Positions 25,916 through 34,696 of a stretch of 44,889 nucleotides of DNA are shown one piece after another. Made by a program: the position numbers and the translations under genes. This DNA comes from Endozoicomonas arenosclerae (GTDB taxonomy: Bacteria; Pseudomonadota; Gammaproteobacteria; Pseudomonadales; Endozoicomonadaceae). A model generated the notes under the pieces. The model was not told where the DNA came from, searched no databases, and saw only the letters and a program-made list of their open reading frames with translations. Numbering within the stretch: the first letter of the stretch is position 1; each line of letters starts with the position of its first letter. The DNA is taken from positions 1-44,889 of the forward strand of contig NZ_LASA01000075.1 in assembly GCF_001562015.1 (NCBI RefSeq). Direction: 5' to 3'.

Positions 25916-27649
25916 ATGCCTGATTTAACCAATATCGTCAGAGAGAAGTACTACAACAATCAGCTGCTGGAAGTGGCGGACTTTGACCGTGAACAATCCT
26001 TCCATATACAGCACCGCCTGCTTCAAACTCGCTTGATGTACACACCGGGATTGCTTCAGGGAATAACTGTTGAAGCCCGTACAGCCGGAATTTCACTGAC
26101 TCCCGGCATTGCCCTGGACGCCAGTGGCCAGCAGATTTTACTGGTGAACAGCCTGCAACTGGATGGCAAAACCATCACTGCGTCCCAAGGACAGTTCACT
26201 CTTGATCTCAGCGCTCAAAACTATTTAAACAACAGTTTTTACCTGTTCCTGCAGTTCAACGAAGTTGATGTACCGAACACTTCCAATCAATTGATCAGCA
26301 GTCCAACTCTTTCTCTTCAAAGCCAGCAGGCGAATGGTTCTGGTATTGTCTTGGGTAAAGTCACCCTGGGTTCGGCTCAGGATAAAGTCTCCCTGGATAG
26401 CTCGATGAGAGTTCAGGCAAGGCTTCGTTCAGAGATGATGCCCAGCATCAGTGCTTCACAAATAATCAGTGGAACTCTGTCATCAGATCGCTTACCAGAA
26501 CTCTCTGCCGGTCTGATTACAAAAGGTGTTTTCAGTCTTGAGCAAATACCGGACATTCCTGCAGGCAAACTTCAGAAAAGCCTTTCACTGTCTTGTGAAA
26601 AAATGACTCTGGAGAATCAGGATACCGCTACGCTTCAGTGGCAGAGTCAGGGCATTGATCAGCTGGACATCGAATACGTTTCCGGGCTGAAGCTTGTAAC
26701 ATTGAGCAGTAAGGATCAATCCATTGCGTTGACTGGCAGTCATGAAGTAGAACCTTATGAAAACACAACTATTACTCTCAAAGGCAGTAAAGAGGGGAAA
26801 ACAGTGGTGACTGAGCAGCTCTATCTCAATGTTATTCCAACGGCTGGCCAGTTTATTAAACAGCTTATTGATCAGGGAGTGAGCCAGGGCCAACAAATAA
26901 CTCAATGCGCAAACCGCTTCAAACTCAGTACATTATCTGCCGAGAATGTGACCCAACTGGGTGAAGCCGTAAAGTTTGCAGGTTATGAATTCGAAAATGC
27001 CCTGTCTGCATTGAAAACCTTTTATCAATCCATAGGCGACAGTTGGTCTGACACATCAGACACCAAAATCATTCAGAACCTGTATGGCATTAAACCCGAA
27101 GCCAGCCTTGAGGAGTTCCTTCAACAACAGTTCAACCAACAGATCACATTGCCTGTTGCCATTACCAAGGCAAAACAACAATTCGATCTAAACCTGAACC
27201 AAACTACTGACCAGGAAAAGTTGGCTCAGGCATTGAAGAAGGTGGGCTATATCGATTGGCAGGTATTACAAGCTGTTATGAGTGCTTCAAATCAAGCAAG
27301 CCAATGGTCAAGCTATGTTCCGATTGCAACTTCACTTTCACTATTCACACCGGACTCAGTGGCACAATACATTCAGAACCTGAATCAATCCACACTGATT
27401 GCAAACAGCGGACAAATGTCACTGATTGATTTCCAGAAGCTGGTTTATCAAAAGATTTTCTTGCAGGTAGCTCAACAGTTTGCCCCCAACATCAAGGAAT
27501 ACTGGGTGTACTGCATGGCGATTGCGTTAAAGAAACAAGGCGTCAGCCAGGTAGTCACAGGCTACTGTCTGACCGAGTATTTCAAACTAAAAGGATGGAG
27601 TTACGGATTCAACTATTCGCTGATTCTTATTTCAGCCTATAAGAACTGA
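25916..27649 (+). CDS. 577-aa protein with a tail/baseplate-like N-terminal module and an alpha-helical C-terminus
   Basis: The N-terminal 70 residues read REKYYNNQLLEVADFDREQS, then HRLLQTRLMYTPGLLQGITV and LTPGIALDASGQQILL. This is the YY-x-LL-x-DF-x-EQ-x-H-x-R-x-N/T-R-x-GL-x-G-V pattern with a following PGxAxDxxGxxI, seen in a broad family of bacterial proteins, some associated with phage-tail-like or contractile structures. Next comes a strand-rich region with an Ig-like part (about 225-310, LENQDTATLQWQSQGIDQLD). Residues about 315-577 are helical with repeating FNQQITLPVAITKAKQQF-like units. No signal peptide. The function is inferred only weakly as structural or host-binding. The stop lies 10 bases from the convergent gene. 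Confidence 0.8.
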   Translation: MPDLTNIVREKYYNNQLLEVADFDREQSFHIQHRLLQTRLMYTPGLLQGITVEARTAGISLTPGIALDASGQQILLVNSLQLDGKTITASQGQFTLDLSAQNYLNNSFYLFLQFNEVDVPNTSNQLISSPTLSLQSQQANGSGIVLGKVTLGSAQDKVSLDSSMRVQARLRSEMMPSISASQIISGTLSSDRLPELSAGLITKGVFSLEQIPDIPAGKLQKSLSLSCEKMTLENQDTATLQWQSQGIDQLDIEYVSGLKLVTLSSKDQSIALTGSHEVEPYENTTITLKGSKEGKTVVTEQLYLNVIPTAGQFIKQLIDQGVSQGQQITQCANRFKLSTLSAENVTQLGEAVKFAGYEFENALSALKTFYQSIGDSWSDTSDTKIIQNLYGIKPEASLEEFLQQQFNQQITLPVAITKAKQQFDLNLNQTTDQEKLAQALKKVGYIDWQVLQAVMSASNQASQWSSYVPIATSLSLFTPDSVAQYIQNLNQSTLIANSGQMSLIDFQKLVYQKIFLQVAQQFAPNIKEYWVYCMAIALKKQGVSQVVTGYCLTEYFKLKGWSYGFNYSLILISAYKN

Positions 27650-27659
27650 GCTTAACCAC

Positions 27660-28760
27660 TCATAGGAGACCCAGAAAACCGGAACCAAACCCCTGCTCCC
27701 TTCGGGTAGGAATATCATCGCCTACTTGTACTTCTCTGGAATTACCTGATGATTCAGTATCGGGAAACTCCTCATCAGAGTCGAACATTTCAGACTCTGG
27801 TAGCCCATGACAGGGAACCTGGACAACAGGACCGGTCACCACGACAGCAGGCTGAGGAGCCGGCAACACCAGGGGATTTACCTGACAGTCAGCAAGAATA
27901 CTGGAGCTGGATATGGCAGACTCGCTGGTTACCGGCCACCAGGTAACCCTATAACCATTGAAATACAATACAATCCCCCGAACGACTCTCCAGGTGCCCG
28001 AACCAGTCACTTCTCGTCTGACAACCACCTTCCAGTTAAATGAGTACGCCATACCAAATATTCTATATAACCATCCATAGTCAGGTCGGATAGTGTGGCA
28101 TGCGTAGTGATCAGATTCTGAAATTTGAAGTTGTTCGGGCAAAGAACAACGCCTGAAGCTGGTTAACCTTACCCTGCTGCGATGTTGAGTATAAAAGTCA
28201 AAAAGAAAGTGAGGTTGTCGAATCTGGCTCATCATGAAAGCTTCTGACTGAGTACCAATCCATAGCCAGAAAGGAAGATAAGTGTTACTCAGAGTCACAG
28301 GGCTTTGAGCATACTTTCTTTCTGACTTATCCAGATAGCTGGCTGATACCTTCACCACCCCATTAGAGTAGATATAAGACGGATAATAAGTGGTGTATTC
28401 CTCTCTCCCCTTGCTTACCAGTAACTTAAAGCCTTCAGGCATTACAGACATTAAACCAGACACAATACTGTTCAAATCATGTTGCAGGGTGATTTTAACG
28501 TATTGTTCCTCTTTATTGACTGTATGGCCCTCTGTTCTCTCCAGCGTTGTAGTCCCCGATGCCATCAATACAGGACAGCCCCACAAAGAAGGCACTCTCT
28601 CGATATTAAAGGTGTATGTGTTCGTCAGTTGATCTGTAACCGTCACTTCACTGTGAACTGGAGTCGCTTGATCCCTGCTCTGCTTTGGGCCTTGAGCTAT
28701 AGCAGACAAGCTCAACAACAGAGACGTAAATATGACTGCTCCAGTATGAACAACTGTCAC
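27660..28760 (-). CDS. Secreted protein of unknown function with an acidic C-terminal tail
   Basis: The 366-aa frame starts at GTG 28758-28760 with AAGG 7 bases upstream. A signal peptide (MTVVHTGAVIFTSLLLSLSA, cleavage after AIA) is followed by a strand-rich region with many Tyr/Trp residues and about five cysteines (GCPVL, RRCSLP, YACHT, ADCQV, PCHGL), so disulfides are plausible. A Pro/Val linker and an acidic Ser/Glu/Asp tail (DSDEEFPDTESSG) lead to a short GFGSGFLGLL end. No known domain is recognised. It is convergent with the 577-aa gene and is the last gene of the insert before yebC; it may belong to a separate acquisition. Confidence 0.75.
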   Translation of the reverse strand: MTVVHTGAVIFTSLLLSLSAIAQGPKQSRDQATPVHSEVTVTDQLTNTYTFNIERVPSLWGCPVLMASGTTTLERTEGHTVNKEEQYVKITLQHDLNSIVSGLMSVMPEGFKLLVSKGREEYTTYYPSYIYSNGVVKVSASYLDKSERKYAQSPVTLSNTYLPFWLWIGTQSEAFMMSQIRQPHFLFDFYTQHRSRVRLTSFRRCSLPEQLQISESDHYACHTIRPDYGWLYRIFGMAYSFNWKVVVRREVTGSGTWRVVRGIVLYFNGYRVTWWPVTSESAISSSSILADCQVNPLVLPAPQPAVVVTGPVVQVPCHGLPESEMFDSDEEFPDTESSGNSREVQVGDDIPTRREQGFGSGFLGLL

Positions 28761-28867
28761 GTGATAGCCTTCGTAGCTCTGACGGGACGTTGAATTCTAG
28801 ACGATCTAAAGCTGACAGTTTGTTATCTTTGCACTAGTGCAGCCAAGCATTAATGCCAATACATACT

Positions 28868-28930
28868 CCGTTCATCCTGAGCTTGTCGAAGGATGCGGGT
28901 AGTGCACTTCGACAGGCTCAGTGCGAACGG
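28868..28930. repeat. 63-bp REP-like palindromic element, copy 2
   Basis: CCGTTCATCCTGAGC and GCTCAGTGCGAACGG form the ends, and the inner TTGTCGAAG and CTTCGACAG are identical to copy 1 at 22076-22138. The centre differs. It lies in the 358-base gap between the secreted-protein gene and yebC, near the right edge of the insert. Confidence 0.85.
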
Positions 28931-29064
28931 TATGGGGTTTAACGCTCAGCCGCTCTAGATTATTTTGAAGTTACTTTTATGTTTATTTCTCGGTGAGTTC
29001 CGCTTTGTCTGTATAGAATTTTCAGGGAGCGGTTAGATACTTAAGTAAGCAGGAAAAATCAGAA

Positions 29065-29100
29065 TAAAAAAAGCCCCGACACTTTCGTGATCAGGGCCAC
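29065..29100 (-). terminator. Intrinsic terminator of aspS-yebC
   Basis: Read on the minus strand, GCCCTGA and TCGGGGC pair (one G-T), then a single-base bulge, CAC-GTG and a GAAA tetraloop, followed directly by TTTTTTT. It starts 19 bases after the yebC stop, a standard rho-independent terminator. Confidence 0.85.
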
Positions 29101-29118
29101 TTTGAAGGAAGGAACAAC

Positions 29119-29865
29119 TTAATCCAGCTGTTCCATCACTTCGGCAGGGATATCTGCATTGGAGTAGACATTCTGAACGTCATCCAGATCTTCCAGACGA
29201 TCCACCAGCTTCATGATTTTCTCAGCGCCGTCTTTGTCCAGTTCAGTCTGGGTAGAAGCAATCATTGCTACTTCACCACCCGCTGGCGTCAGACCTGCCG
29301 CTTCAATGGCTTCTTTTACAGCCAGGAACTCAGTCCACTCTGTCACCACTTCGATTGAGCCATCGTCGTTAGTGACTACGTCTTCCGCACCGGCTTCCAG
29401 AGCGGCTTCCATCACCGTATCTTCATCAAGACCCGGCTCAAAGAAAATCTGGCCTTTACGCTCAAACAGATAAGCTACAGAACCGTCTGTACCGAGGTTA
29501 CCGCCGTGCTTGGAGAAAGCATGACGCACTTCAGCAACAGTACGATTACGGTTGTCGGTCAGACATTCAACCAGAACCGCAATACCGCCAGCACCGTAAC
29601 CTTCGTAAGTGACTTCTTCCATATTGGAATCATCATCACCACCGGCACCACGTGCAATGGCACGATTGATAGTGTCACGGGTCATGTTGGCACCCAACGC
29701 TTTGTCCACTACGGCACGAAGCTTGGGGTTGTCCTCAACGTTACCACCACCCTGTTTGGCAGCCACCACCAGTTCACGAATGATCTTGGTGAAGATCTTG
29801 CCCCGCTTGGCATCCTGAGCCGCCTTACGGTGCTTGATATTGGCCCATTTACTATGACCTGCCAT
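29119..29865 (-). CDS. yebC: YebC/PmpR-family regulatory protein
   Basis: Cytoplasmic protein of the YebC/TACO1 family, 248 aa. It begins [20 protein letters not shown], the family hallmark, followed by three domains with [36 protein letters not shown] and the [20 protein letters not shown] motifs. Members have been described as transcription regulators and as translation factors at proline-rich stretches. It follows aspS after 148 bases and ends in an intrinsic terminator. In relatives ruvC comes next; here the 14-kb insert begins. Confidence 0.97.
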   Translation of the reverse strand: MAGHSKWANIKHRKAAQDAKRGKIFTKIIRELVVAAKQGGGNVEDNPKLRAVVDKALGANMTRDTINRAIARGAGGDDDSNMEEVTYEGYGAGGIAVLVECLTDNRNRTVAEVRHAFSKHGGNLGTDGSVAYLFERKGQIFFEPGLDEDTVMEAALEAGAEDVVTNDDGSIEVVTEWTEFLAVKEAIEAAGLTPAGGEVAMIASTQTELDKDGAEKIMKLVDRLEDLDDVQNVYSNADIPAEVMEQLD

Positions 29866-29892
29866 AGAAAATACCCTTTATCTTTTCTTCAT

Positions 29893-29922
29893 CAGGAGGC
29901 CAGCTCTGAAACCGACCTCCTG
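29893..29922 (-). other. Inverted repeat in the aspS-yebC gap
   Basis: CAGGAGG and CCTCCTG are perfect 7-bp arms with a 16-nt loop, 28 bases upstream of the yebC start. On the transcript one arm contains a Shine-Dalgarno-like core, but it is too far from the start to be its RBS. It could slow read-through or process the transcript between the two genes. Confidence 0.35.
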
Positions 29923-30013
29923 GAGTTTATCTTGAACAATCTTTCCTCACCTGAGTTAAGAAAAATTGTTTCTGGAGGCTGTTAACAATGAGCTGTTAAC
30001 TAACCTCTGACGT

Positions 30014-31795
30014 TTAGTGACTGGTTGCAGACGCTGGATCACGACGAATGCGAATATTCAGATCGCGCAGCTGGGTTCCATCCACTTCACCCGGTGCCTG
30101 AGTCAGCAGACAGGCTGCAGACTGGGTTTTCGGGAATGCGATAACGTCACGGATGTTATCAGTGCCACACAACAGCATCACCAGACGATCCAGACCAAAT
30201 GCCAGACCACCATGAGGAGGTGCACCGTACTTCAGGGCGTCCAGCAGGAAGCCAAACTTCTCCTGCTGCTCTTCTTCCTGGATATCCAGAATACGGAATA
30301 CCGTCTGCTGCATCGCTTCACGGTGAATACGAACAGAACCACCACCCACTTCATAACCGTTGATGACCATGTCATAAGCACGGGACAGTGCTTCAGCTGG
30401 ATTAGCTTCCAGCTCTTCTGGTGAGCAGGTAGGTGCTGTGAATGGGTGATGCAGTGCAGTCAGCTTACCGTCGTCTGTTTCTTCAAACATCGGGAAGTCT
30501 ACTACCCACATTGGCGCCCAATCAGTGGTGTACAGGTTCAGGTCGGAGCCGATCTTGCAGCGCAATGCACCCAGAGCTTCGTTAACTACTTTCTCTTTAT
30601 CTGCACCGAAGAAGACGATATCGCCGTTCTTGGCATCCAGACGTTCCATGATCTTCATGGTCACGTCATCACCCAGGAACTTGATGATGGGCGACTGCAG
30701 GCCGTTAGCACCGTTCTCAATTTCGTTGACCTTGATCCAGGCCAGACCTTTGGCACCGTAGATGCTGACAAACTTGGTGTAGTCGTCAATCTGCTTACGA
30801 GACAGCTCAGCACCACCAGGCACTTTCAGAGCTGCTACACGACCTTTTGGATCTTCAGCCGGTCCCTTGAAGACCTTGAACTCAACACCGGCCATCAGAT
30901 CAGCAACGTCAACCAGTTCCAACGGGATACGCAGGTCCGGCTTGTCCGATCCGAAGCGGTTCATGGCTTCGGCAAAGGTCATGTGTGGGAACTCACCCAG
31001 TTCAATACCACCCACTTTCTGGAAAGTGGTCTTAACCAGATCTTCCGCCATGCCCATGATCTGTGACTCATCCATAAAGGAGGTCTCAATATCGATCTGG
31101 GTGAATTCTGGCTGACGATCAGCTCGCAGGTCTTCGTCACGGAAACACTTAACAACCTGGTAGTAACGGTCAAAGCCCGCCACCATCAGCATTTGCTTGA
31201 ACAGCTGTGGAGACTGAGGCAGAGCAAAGAACTTGCCTTCGTGAGTACGGCTAGGCACCAGGTAGTCACGAGCACCTTCAGGAGTGGCACGGGTCAGAAC
31301 GGGCGTTTCAACATCCAGATAGCCCTGAGCGTCCATGAAACTGCGAACAGCACTGGTCAGCTTGCTGCGCACAATCATTTTTTCCTGCATTTCCGGACGA
31401 CGCAGGTCAATGACACGGTTTTTCAGGCGAACTTCTTCGCCTACATCCGTGTAACCTTCAATCTGGAAAGGCGGTGTCTGGGCTTCGTTCAGGATTTCTA
31501 CCTGCTTGCCCAGCACTTCGATTTCACCGGTGCCCATGTTGGCGTTCACAGTCCCTTCCGGACGGGGACGAACAAAACCGGTAATTTTCAGCACGTATTC
31601 ACTGCGTGCTTTGTCGGCCAGGGCAAAGGCCTCTTCGGTGTCAGGATCGATAACTACCTGGGCAATGCCTTCACGGTCACGCATATCCAGGAAGATCACA
31701 CCACCATGGTCGCGACGGCGGTGTACCCATCCACACAGGGTAACCTCCTGCCCGTCATGGGAGAGATTCAGTTCGCCGCAATAATGGCTGCGCAT
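30014..31795 (-). CDS. aspS: Aspartyl-tRNA synthetase
   Basis: Class II synthetase that charges tRNA-Asp. The 593 aa contain an N-terminal OB-fold anticodon-binding domain (about 1-105, [20 protein letters not shown]), motif 2 with [19 protein letters not shown], the bacterial GAD insertion domain (about 285-415), and motif 3 [15 protein letters not shown] near residue 535. The length is that of bacterial-type AspRS. GAGG lies 8 bases before the ATG at 31793-31795. A strong stem-loop lies in the leader. The gene precedes yebC, the usual order. Confidence 0.98.
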   Translation of the reverse strand: MRSHYCGELNLSHDGQEVTLCGWVHRRRDHGGVIFLDMRDREGIAQVVIDPDTEEAFALADKARSEYVLKITGFVRPRPEGTVNANMGTGEIEVLGKQVEILNEAQTPPFQIEGYTDVGEEVRLKNRVIDLRRPEMQEKMIVRSKLTSAVRSFMDAQGYLDVETPVLTRATPEGARDYLVPSRTHEGKFFALPQSPQLFKQMLMVAGFDRYYQVVKCFRDEDLRADRQPEFTQIDIETSFMDESQIMGMAEDLVKTTFQKVGGIELGEFPHMTFAEAMNRFGSDKPDLRIPLELVDVADLMAGVEFKVFKGPAEDPKGRVAALKVPGGAELSRKQIDDYTKFVSIYGAKGLAWIKVNEIENGANGLQSPIIKFLGDDVTMKIMERLDAKNGDIVFFGADKEKVVNEALGALRCKIGSDLNLYTTDWAPMWVVDFPMFEETDDGKLTALHHPFTAPTCSPEELEANPAEALSRAYDMVINGYEVGGGSVRIHREAMQQTVFRILDIQEEEQQEKFGFLLDALKYGAPPHGGLAFGLDRLVMLLCGTDNIRDVIAFPKTQSAACLLTQAPGEVDGTQLRDLNIRIRRDPASATSH

Positions 31796-31827
31796 AACAT
31801 ACCTCGAAACTGGGGGGGCTATTCAGG

Positions 31828-31862
31828 TTCAGCATAAAATCATCTGAAATTTTATGCCTGAA
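31828..31862 (-). promoter_or_regulatory. Stem-loop in the leader of aspS
   Basis: TTCA-GCATAAAAT and ATTTTATGC-C-TGAA form a 13-bp stem with a single bulged base and an 8-nt loop, 33 bases upstream of the aspS start and 54 bases after the FmdB-like gene. No T-run follows in the minus direction. It could be a weak terminator of the upstream gene or a leader control element of aspS; the sequence does not decide. Confidence 0.4.
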
Positions 31863-31915
31863 TTCATGGCTTTGAGACACTTCAGGTTAAAAACCCCCGT
31901 GCTCAAATGACCGAA

Positions 31916-32185
31916 TTATTCACTGGCGGCTGCAGAGCCGCTGGTATTATTCGCGCCCTTGGCAGGGCCCTGATTATCATTGGAGGACAGATTCTTCTTA
32001 TTGCCACTCTTGAAGTCTGTTTCGTACCAGCCACCGCCTTTCAATCTGAAGGCAGGGGCACTTAACAGTTTTTTCAACTCAGGTTCACCGCAGGCACCAC
32101 AGTCGGTCAGAGGCGCATCACTGAACTTCTGAATCACTTCCTGCACATCACCGCAACTTCCGCACTGATATTCGTAGATCGGCAT
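31916..32185 (-). CDS. FmdB-family zinc-ribbon protein
   Basis: The 89-aa protein starts MPIYEYQCGSCGDVQEVIQK and has a second pair DCGACGEPEL, giving the CxxC...CxxC zinc ribbon (about residues 8-38) of the FmdB/putative regulatory protein family. The segment LSAPAFRLKGGGWYETDFKS is also conserved in the family. The tail is Ser/Asn/Gly-rich. It commonly lies upstream of aspS in gammaproteobacteria, as here. Molecular function is not established. Confidence 0.92.
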   Translation of the reverse strand: MPIYEYQCGSCGDVQEVIQKFSDAPLTDCGACGEPELKKLLSAPAFRLKGGGWYETDFKSGNKKNLSSNDNQGPAKGANNTSGSAAASE

Positions 32186-32360
32186 TGAATCTGTCTATCC
32201 TTCGTTTGCCATTGTCAGAACTGGGGCATTATACCTGAACCCTTGATTTTCACCAGATAGTGTCAAGACCTATATGAAGGAAGTGGAAAGATTATGAGGG
32301 ATAATTGCAATAGCAATGGAAGACTAACCGAAGGAGAAGGGAGGATAACCCTCCCCAGAG

Positions 32361-32400
32361 GCCTGTCGGACTTATGCTTTTGAGCATAAATCCGACAGGC
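32361..32400. repeat. 40-bp palindrome, intact copy of a dispersed repeat
   Basis: GCCTGTCGGA and TCCGACAGGC are perfect 10-bp outer arms. CTTATGCT and AGCATAAA continue the stem with one mismatch around a TTTG loop. It lies 10 bases after the stop of the minus-strand coiled-coil gene and could form a 3' hairpin there. Half or degenerate copies occur at 11308-11329 and 44653-44669. Confidence 0.8.
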
Positions 32401-32410
32401 TGCTGGTGTA

Positions 32411-33907
32411 TTAAACCCTGCTATTCTTGCTGATCTGAACCGCTGCCTCCTGCTGCTTCTCCAATGATTCAGCAACCTCCAGGGGAATGGACTCAAAATC
32501 CTGAAGATTCTCAGCCACACTTTTTCGTTGGGTTTCGGTATTTTCAGCCACTTCATCGAGATGATCTTCTTTTACGCCCTGGGTTTCTTCACCTTCTTTG
32601 AGCTTGGCTTCTATCCAGAGACGGGCAAACACCTGGGGACTGCTGGCACCTTCAAAACTGAGGTTATCGCCCCGATGAGTTTCTGCAGCCGGGTTGGCTG
32701 CATCTTCCAGAGCCTTTTCTGAAGGAGAACTGTTGAGGGCAATAGCAAAGCCTTCTTCAGCTGCAGGAAAGTTTTCAGCTTCAGGTCTGGCATCAAGCCG
32801 CTGTGTTGCCCCTCTGAGCTCAGCAGGATCTGAAGGAGAAAAGACAAGGCGTAATGTTTCAAGCTCATCTGCGGTCAGGTACTGATCAATGCCCTCCAGA
32901 CGATCAATACGTTCGTCCTCTATCTGAAGTTCATCAGATCGATGTTCCTTATCCAGGGATTTCATTTCGTCTTTGTTCTGAACCCTTTTCCGGGACTCTC
33001 TGACTTGTTCCTTCTGCACCATTTGCTCAAGCTCTTTTACCGTCTGAACACCTTCTTCACCCGATTCCAGAGCCGCAGCATCATACCTTTGCCTGATTTT
33101 ACCCAGCAGACCATTAACCCGTACAAACTCTTCAGTGACTGAATTTAATTGCCTGTTAGCCTTACGCAAAGATGCAGTATCTGTGGCATTTGACGCCTCC
33201 AATGCCTGAATCTGCTGGCTCAGATTGCTTATTTCAGTGGTGATACCTGCAATTTCATGCTCCAACAACTGAATCTCTGTGGTAAGACGGGTAATCTCTT
33301 CGCTGTTATCGTTATCTGTGGAATGGCTGTCCCGAGCATTGGCCAGTTCATGCTCCTTTAGAGTCTTGGACAGGTTCTTATTGGCCAGATCGCCAGCACG
33401 ATTATCCCGCTCTGTTGTTTTCGTAGATATATCCTGAGTTCTGTTTCGAATGTCTCCCCTCAGGGTTCGGGCTTCAGAAGCACTATCCTGCCTCCTGCTC
33501 TGCTCATAGGCCCGGTTACTGAAGGTCTGATCGATAGATGCAGCACTGACCAGCGCCTGGGTGTCACTGATCATCCCCTTAACAATCAGAATGAGGGACT
33601 GGGTATCATTGATATCAATATCCTGAGCATTAAAACGGCGGTTAAATTCATGCACTGCAGCTCTGAAGCCGTCAAGCTTGGCATCAAAGGCTCTCTGGAG
33701 AAAATCTCGACTATCCGCATTAGTCGTGCCGGGCTGATCCGGGCTTACGGTAACTCCCTGCCCTTCTTCACTGACGCCAGAACTGGAGACAGAATTGCTG
33801 CTACTGAACCCCTGACTGACCTGATCCTGGGACTCTGTCTGGCTGACAGAACCACTTTGCTGGGCAGGTGTCTGGGATACACCGGAATTGGGATCGACTG
33901 AATCCAT
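32411..33907 (-). CDS. Coiled-coil protein, probable type III secretion substrate of the adjacent chaperone
   Basis: The 498-aa protein has no signal peptide. Its first 60 residues are Ser/Gln/Thr/Gly-rich and disordered, as in many type III secreted proteins. Residues about 65-120 are a helical region (LQRAFDAKLDGFRAAVHEFN). Residues about 140-340 are long coiled coils (EEITRLTTEIQLLEHEIAGI). The rest is acidic and helical. No membrane helix is evident, unlike YopB/IpaB translocators. It starts 2 bases after the stop of a SycD/LcrH-type chaperone gene, with GGAGG inside the chaperone's end, so the two are translationally coupled. Class II chaperones normally lie next to their cargo. Secretion is therefore inferred, not shown. 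Confidence 0.7.
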   Translation of the reverse strand: MDSVDPNSGVSQTPAQQSGSVSQTESQDQVSQGFSSSNSVSSSGVSEEGQGVTVSPDQPGTTNADSRDFLQRAFDAKLDGFRAAVHEFNRRFNAQDIDINDTQSLILIVKGMISDTQALVSAASIDQTFSNRAYEQSRRQDSASEARTLRGDIRNRTQDISTKTTERDNRAGDLANKNLSKTLKEHELANARDSHSTDNDNSEEITRLTTEIQLLEHEIAGITTEISNLSQQIQALEASNATDTASLRKANRQLNSVTEEFVRVNGLLGKIRQRYDAAALESGEEGVQTVKELEQMVQKEQVRESRKRVQNKDEMKSLDKEHRSDELQIEDERIDRLEGIDQYLTADELETLRLVFSPSDPAELRGATQRLDARPEAENFPAAEEGFAIALNSSPSEKALEDAANPAAETHRGDNLSFEGASSPQVFARLWIEAKLKEGEETQGVKEDHLDEVAENTETQRKSVAENLQDFESIPLEVAESLEKQQEAAVQISKNSRV

Positions 33908-33909
33908 GG

Positions 33910-34395
33910 TTACTTCCTCCCTGTAGAATCAATCAGATAATGTTTGAGCTGTCTAGCCTGTTTTTTCTCTTCTTCCCAGCCCTTGCTGGATTTAAGGATC
34001 TTTGCGGCATTACCCAGCGCTTTAACAGCCAGCTTGCGATTCTTTAATCGTATAAAGCACTCGGTCATGCAGATTGCAGGTCGGGGATCATTTTTATTGA
34101 GCTTCTCGGCATAATTAAGAGCTGGAATGGCAGCGGCGTCGTGATTCAAATGATGAAGCGCCAGAGCAATACCCAGGTAATAGCGTGGGTTATGATGATC
34201 CAGAAGTGCCAGATAACGAAAAACTTTCAGAGCATCTGAATAATGGCCAATGCTGTAATGGCTAAATCCTAGCTGGTAGATCGCTTCCATCTGATCCTGA
34301 TCCAACCCTCTGAGCTCCCGAATGGTCCCACCTTTATTGAGGTAGGCGAGCCAAAGATCTTTTCCTGCTTCAGCATCCGGCTGCAAGCTGCTCAT
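33910..34395 (-). CDS. SycD/LcrH-type (class II) type III secretion chaperone
   Basis: The 161-aa protein has three TPR units. Residues about 18-70 carry KGGTIRELRGLDQDQMEAIY and LGFSHYSIGHYSDALKVFRY, followed by LLDHHNPRYYLGIALALHHL, then an ALNYAEKLNKNDPRPAICMT unit. This order (GGTI..L.GL....EA.Y.LG...Y..G.Y..A...F..L..LD....RY.LG......L) is the hallmark of the LcrH/SycD/IpgC chaperones that keep translocators soluble. No secretion apparatus genes are in the window. A TATAAT-like box (34430-34435, minus strand) precedes it by about 35 bases. Together with the next gene it looks like an isolated or remote T3SS gene pair. Confidence 0.88.
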   Translation of the reverse strand: MSSLQPDAEAGKDLWLAYLNKGGTIRELRGLDQDQMEAIYQLGFSHYSIGHYSDALKVFRYLALLDHHNPRYYLGIALALHHLNHDAAAIPALNYAEKLNKNDPRPAICMTECFIRLKNRKLAVKALGNAAKILKSSKGWEEEKKQARQLKHYLIDSTGRK

Positions 34396-34696
34396 AGTTC
34401 ATCCCTGAATAATCAATTGATCTCAATTAATTATAAACACTGTTTTTTTTCTGCCATTCAATCATTAGTCTCGACTGCCTAATAAAAGTGAATTAATAAC
34501 TTGATTACTTATTCATTAAGGTAATTTGCAAAATAACAGATCACTGTTTTACTCAAAGACTCATGCAACCTAAACATTCAATTAAATAAACCGGGTTTAT
34601 TAGTACAAAGTTTCAACCACTTCTGGTGAGCTCAATAAAGCATGCTTCTATTGGTAAGAAACTGACAACACACCCGGACGCACAGGAGTCCACTCA
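34396..34696. other. AT-rich divergent intergenic region between chaperone and porin genes
   Basis: About 300 AT-rich bases with no ORF. On the minus strand a perfect TATAAT lies at 34435-34430 but without a good -35 box at the usual distance. On the plus strand the region must hold the porin promoter; no clear sigma-70 pair is visible. The run of eight T's at 34443-34450 has no hairpin next to it. Confidence 0.4.

Noticed and set aside
29506-31837. Long plus-strand ORFs opposite yebC and aspS (for example 30446-31066 and 31193-31837)
   Set aside because: They mirror the codon pattern of strongly conserved minus-strand genes and match no family.
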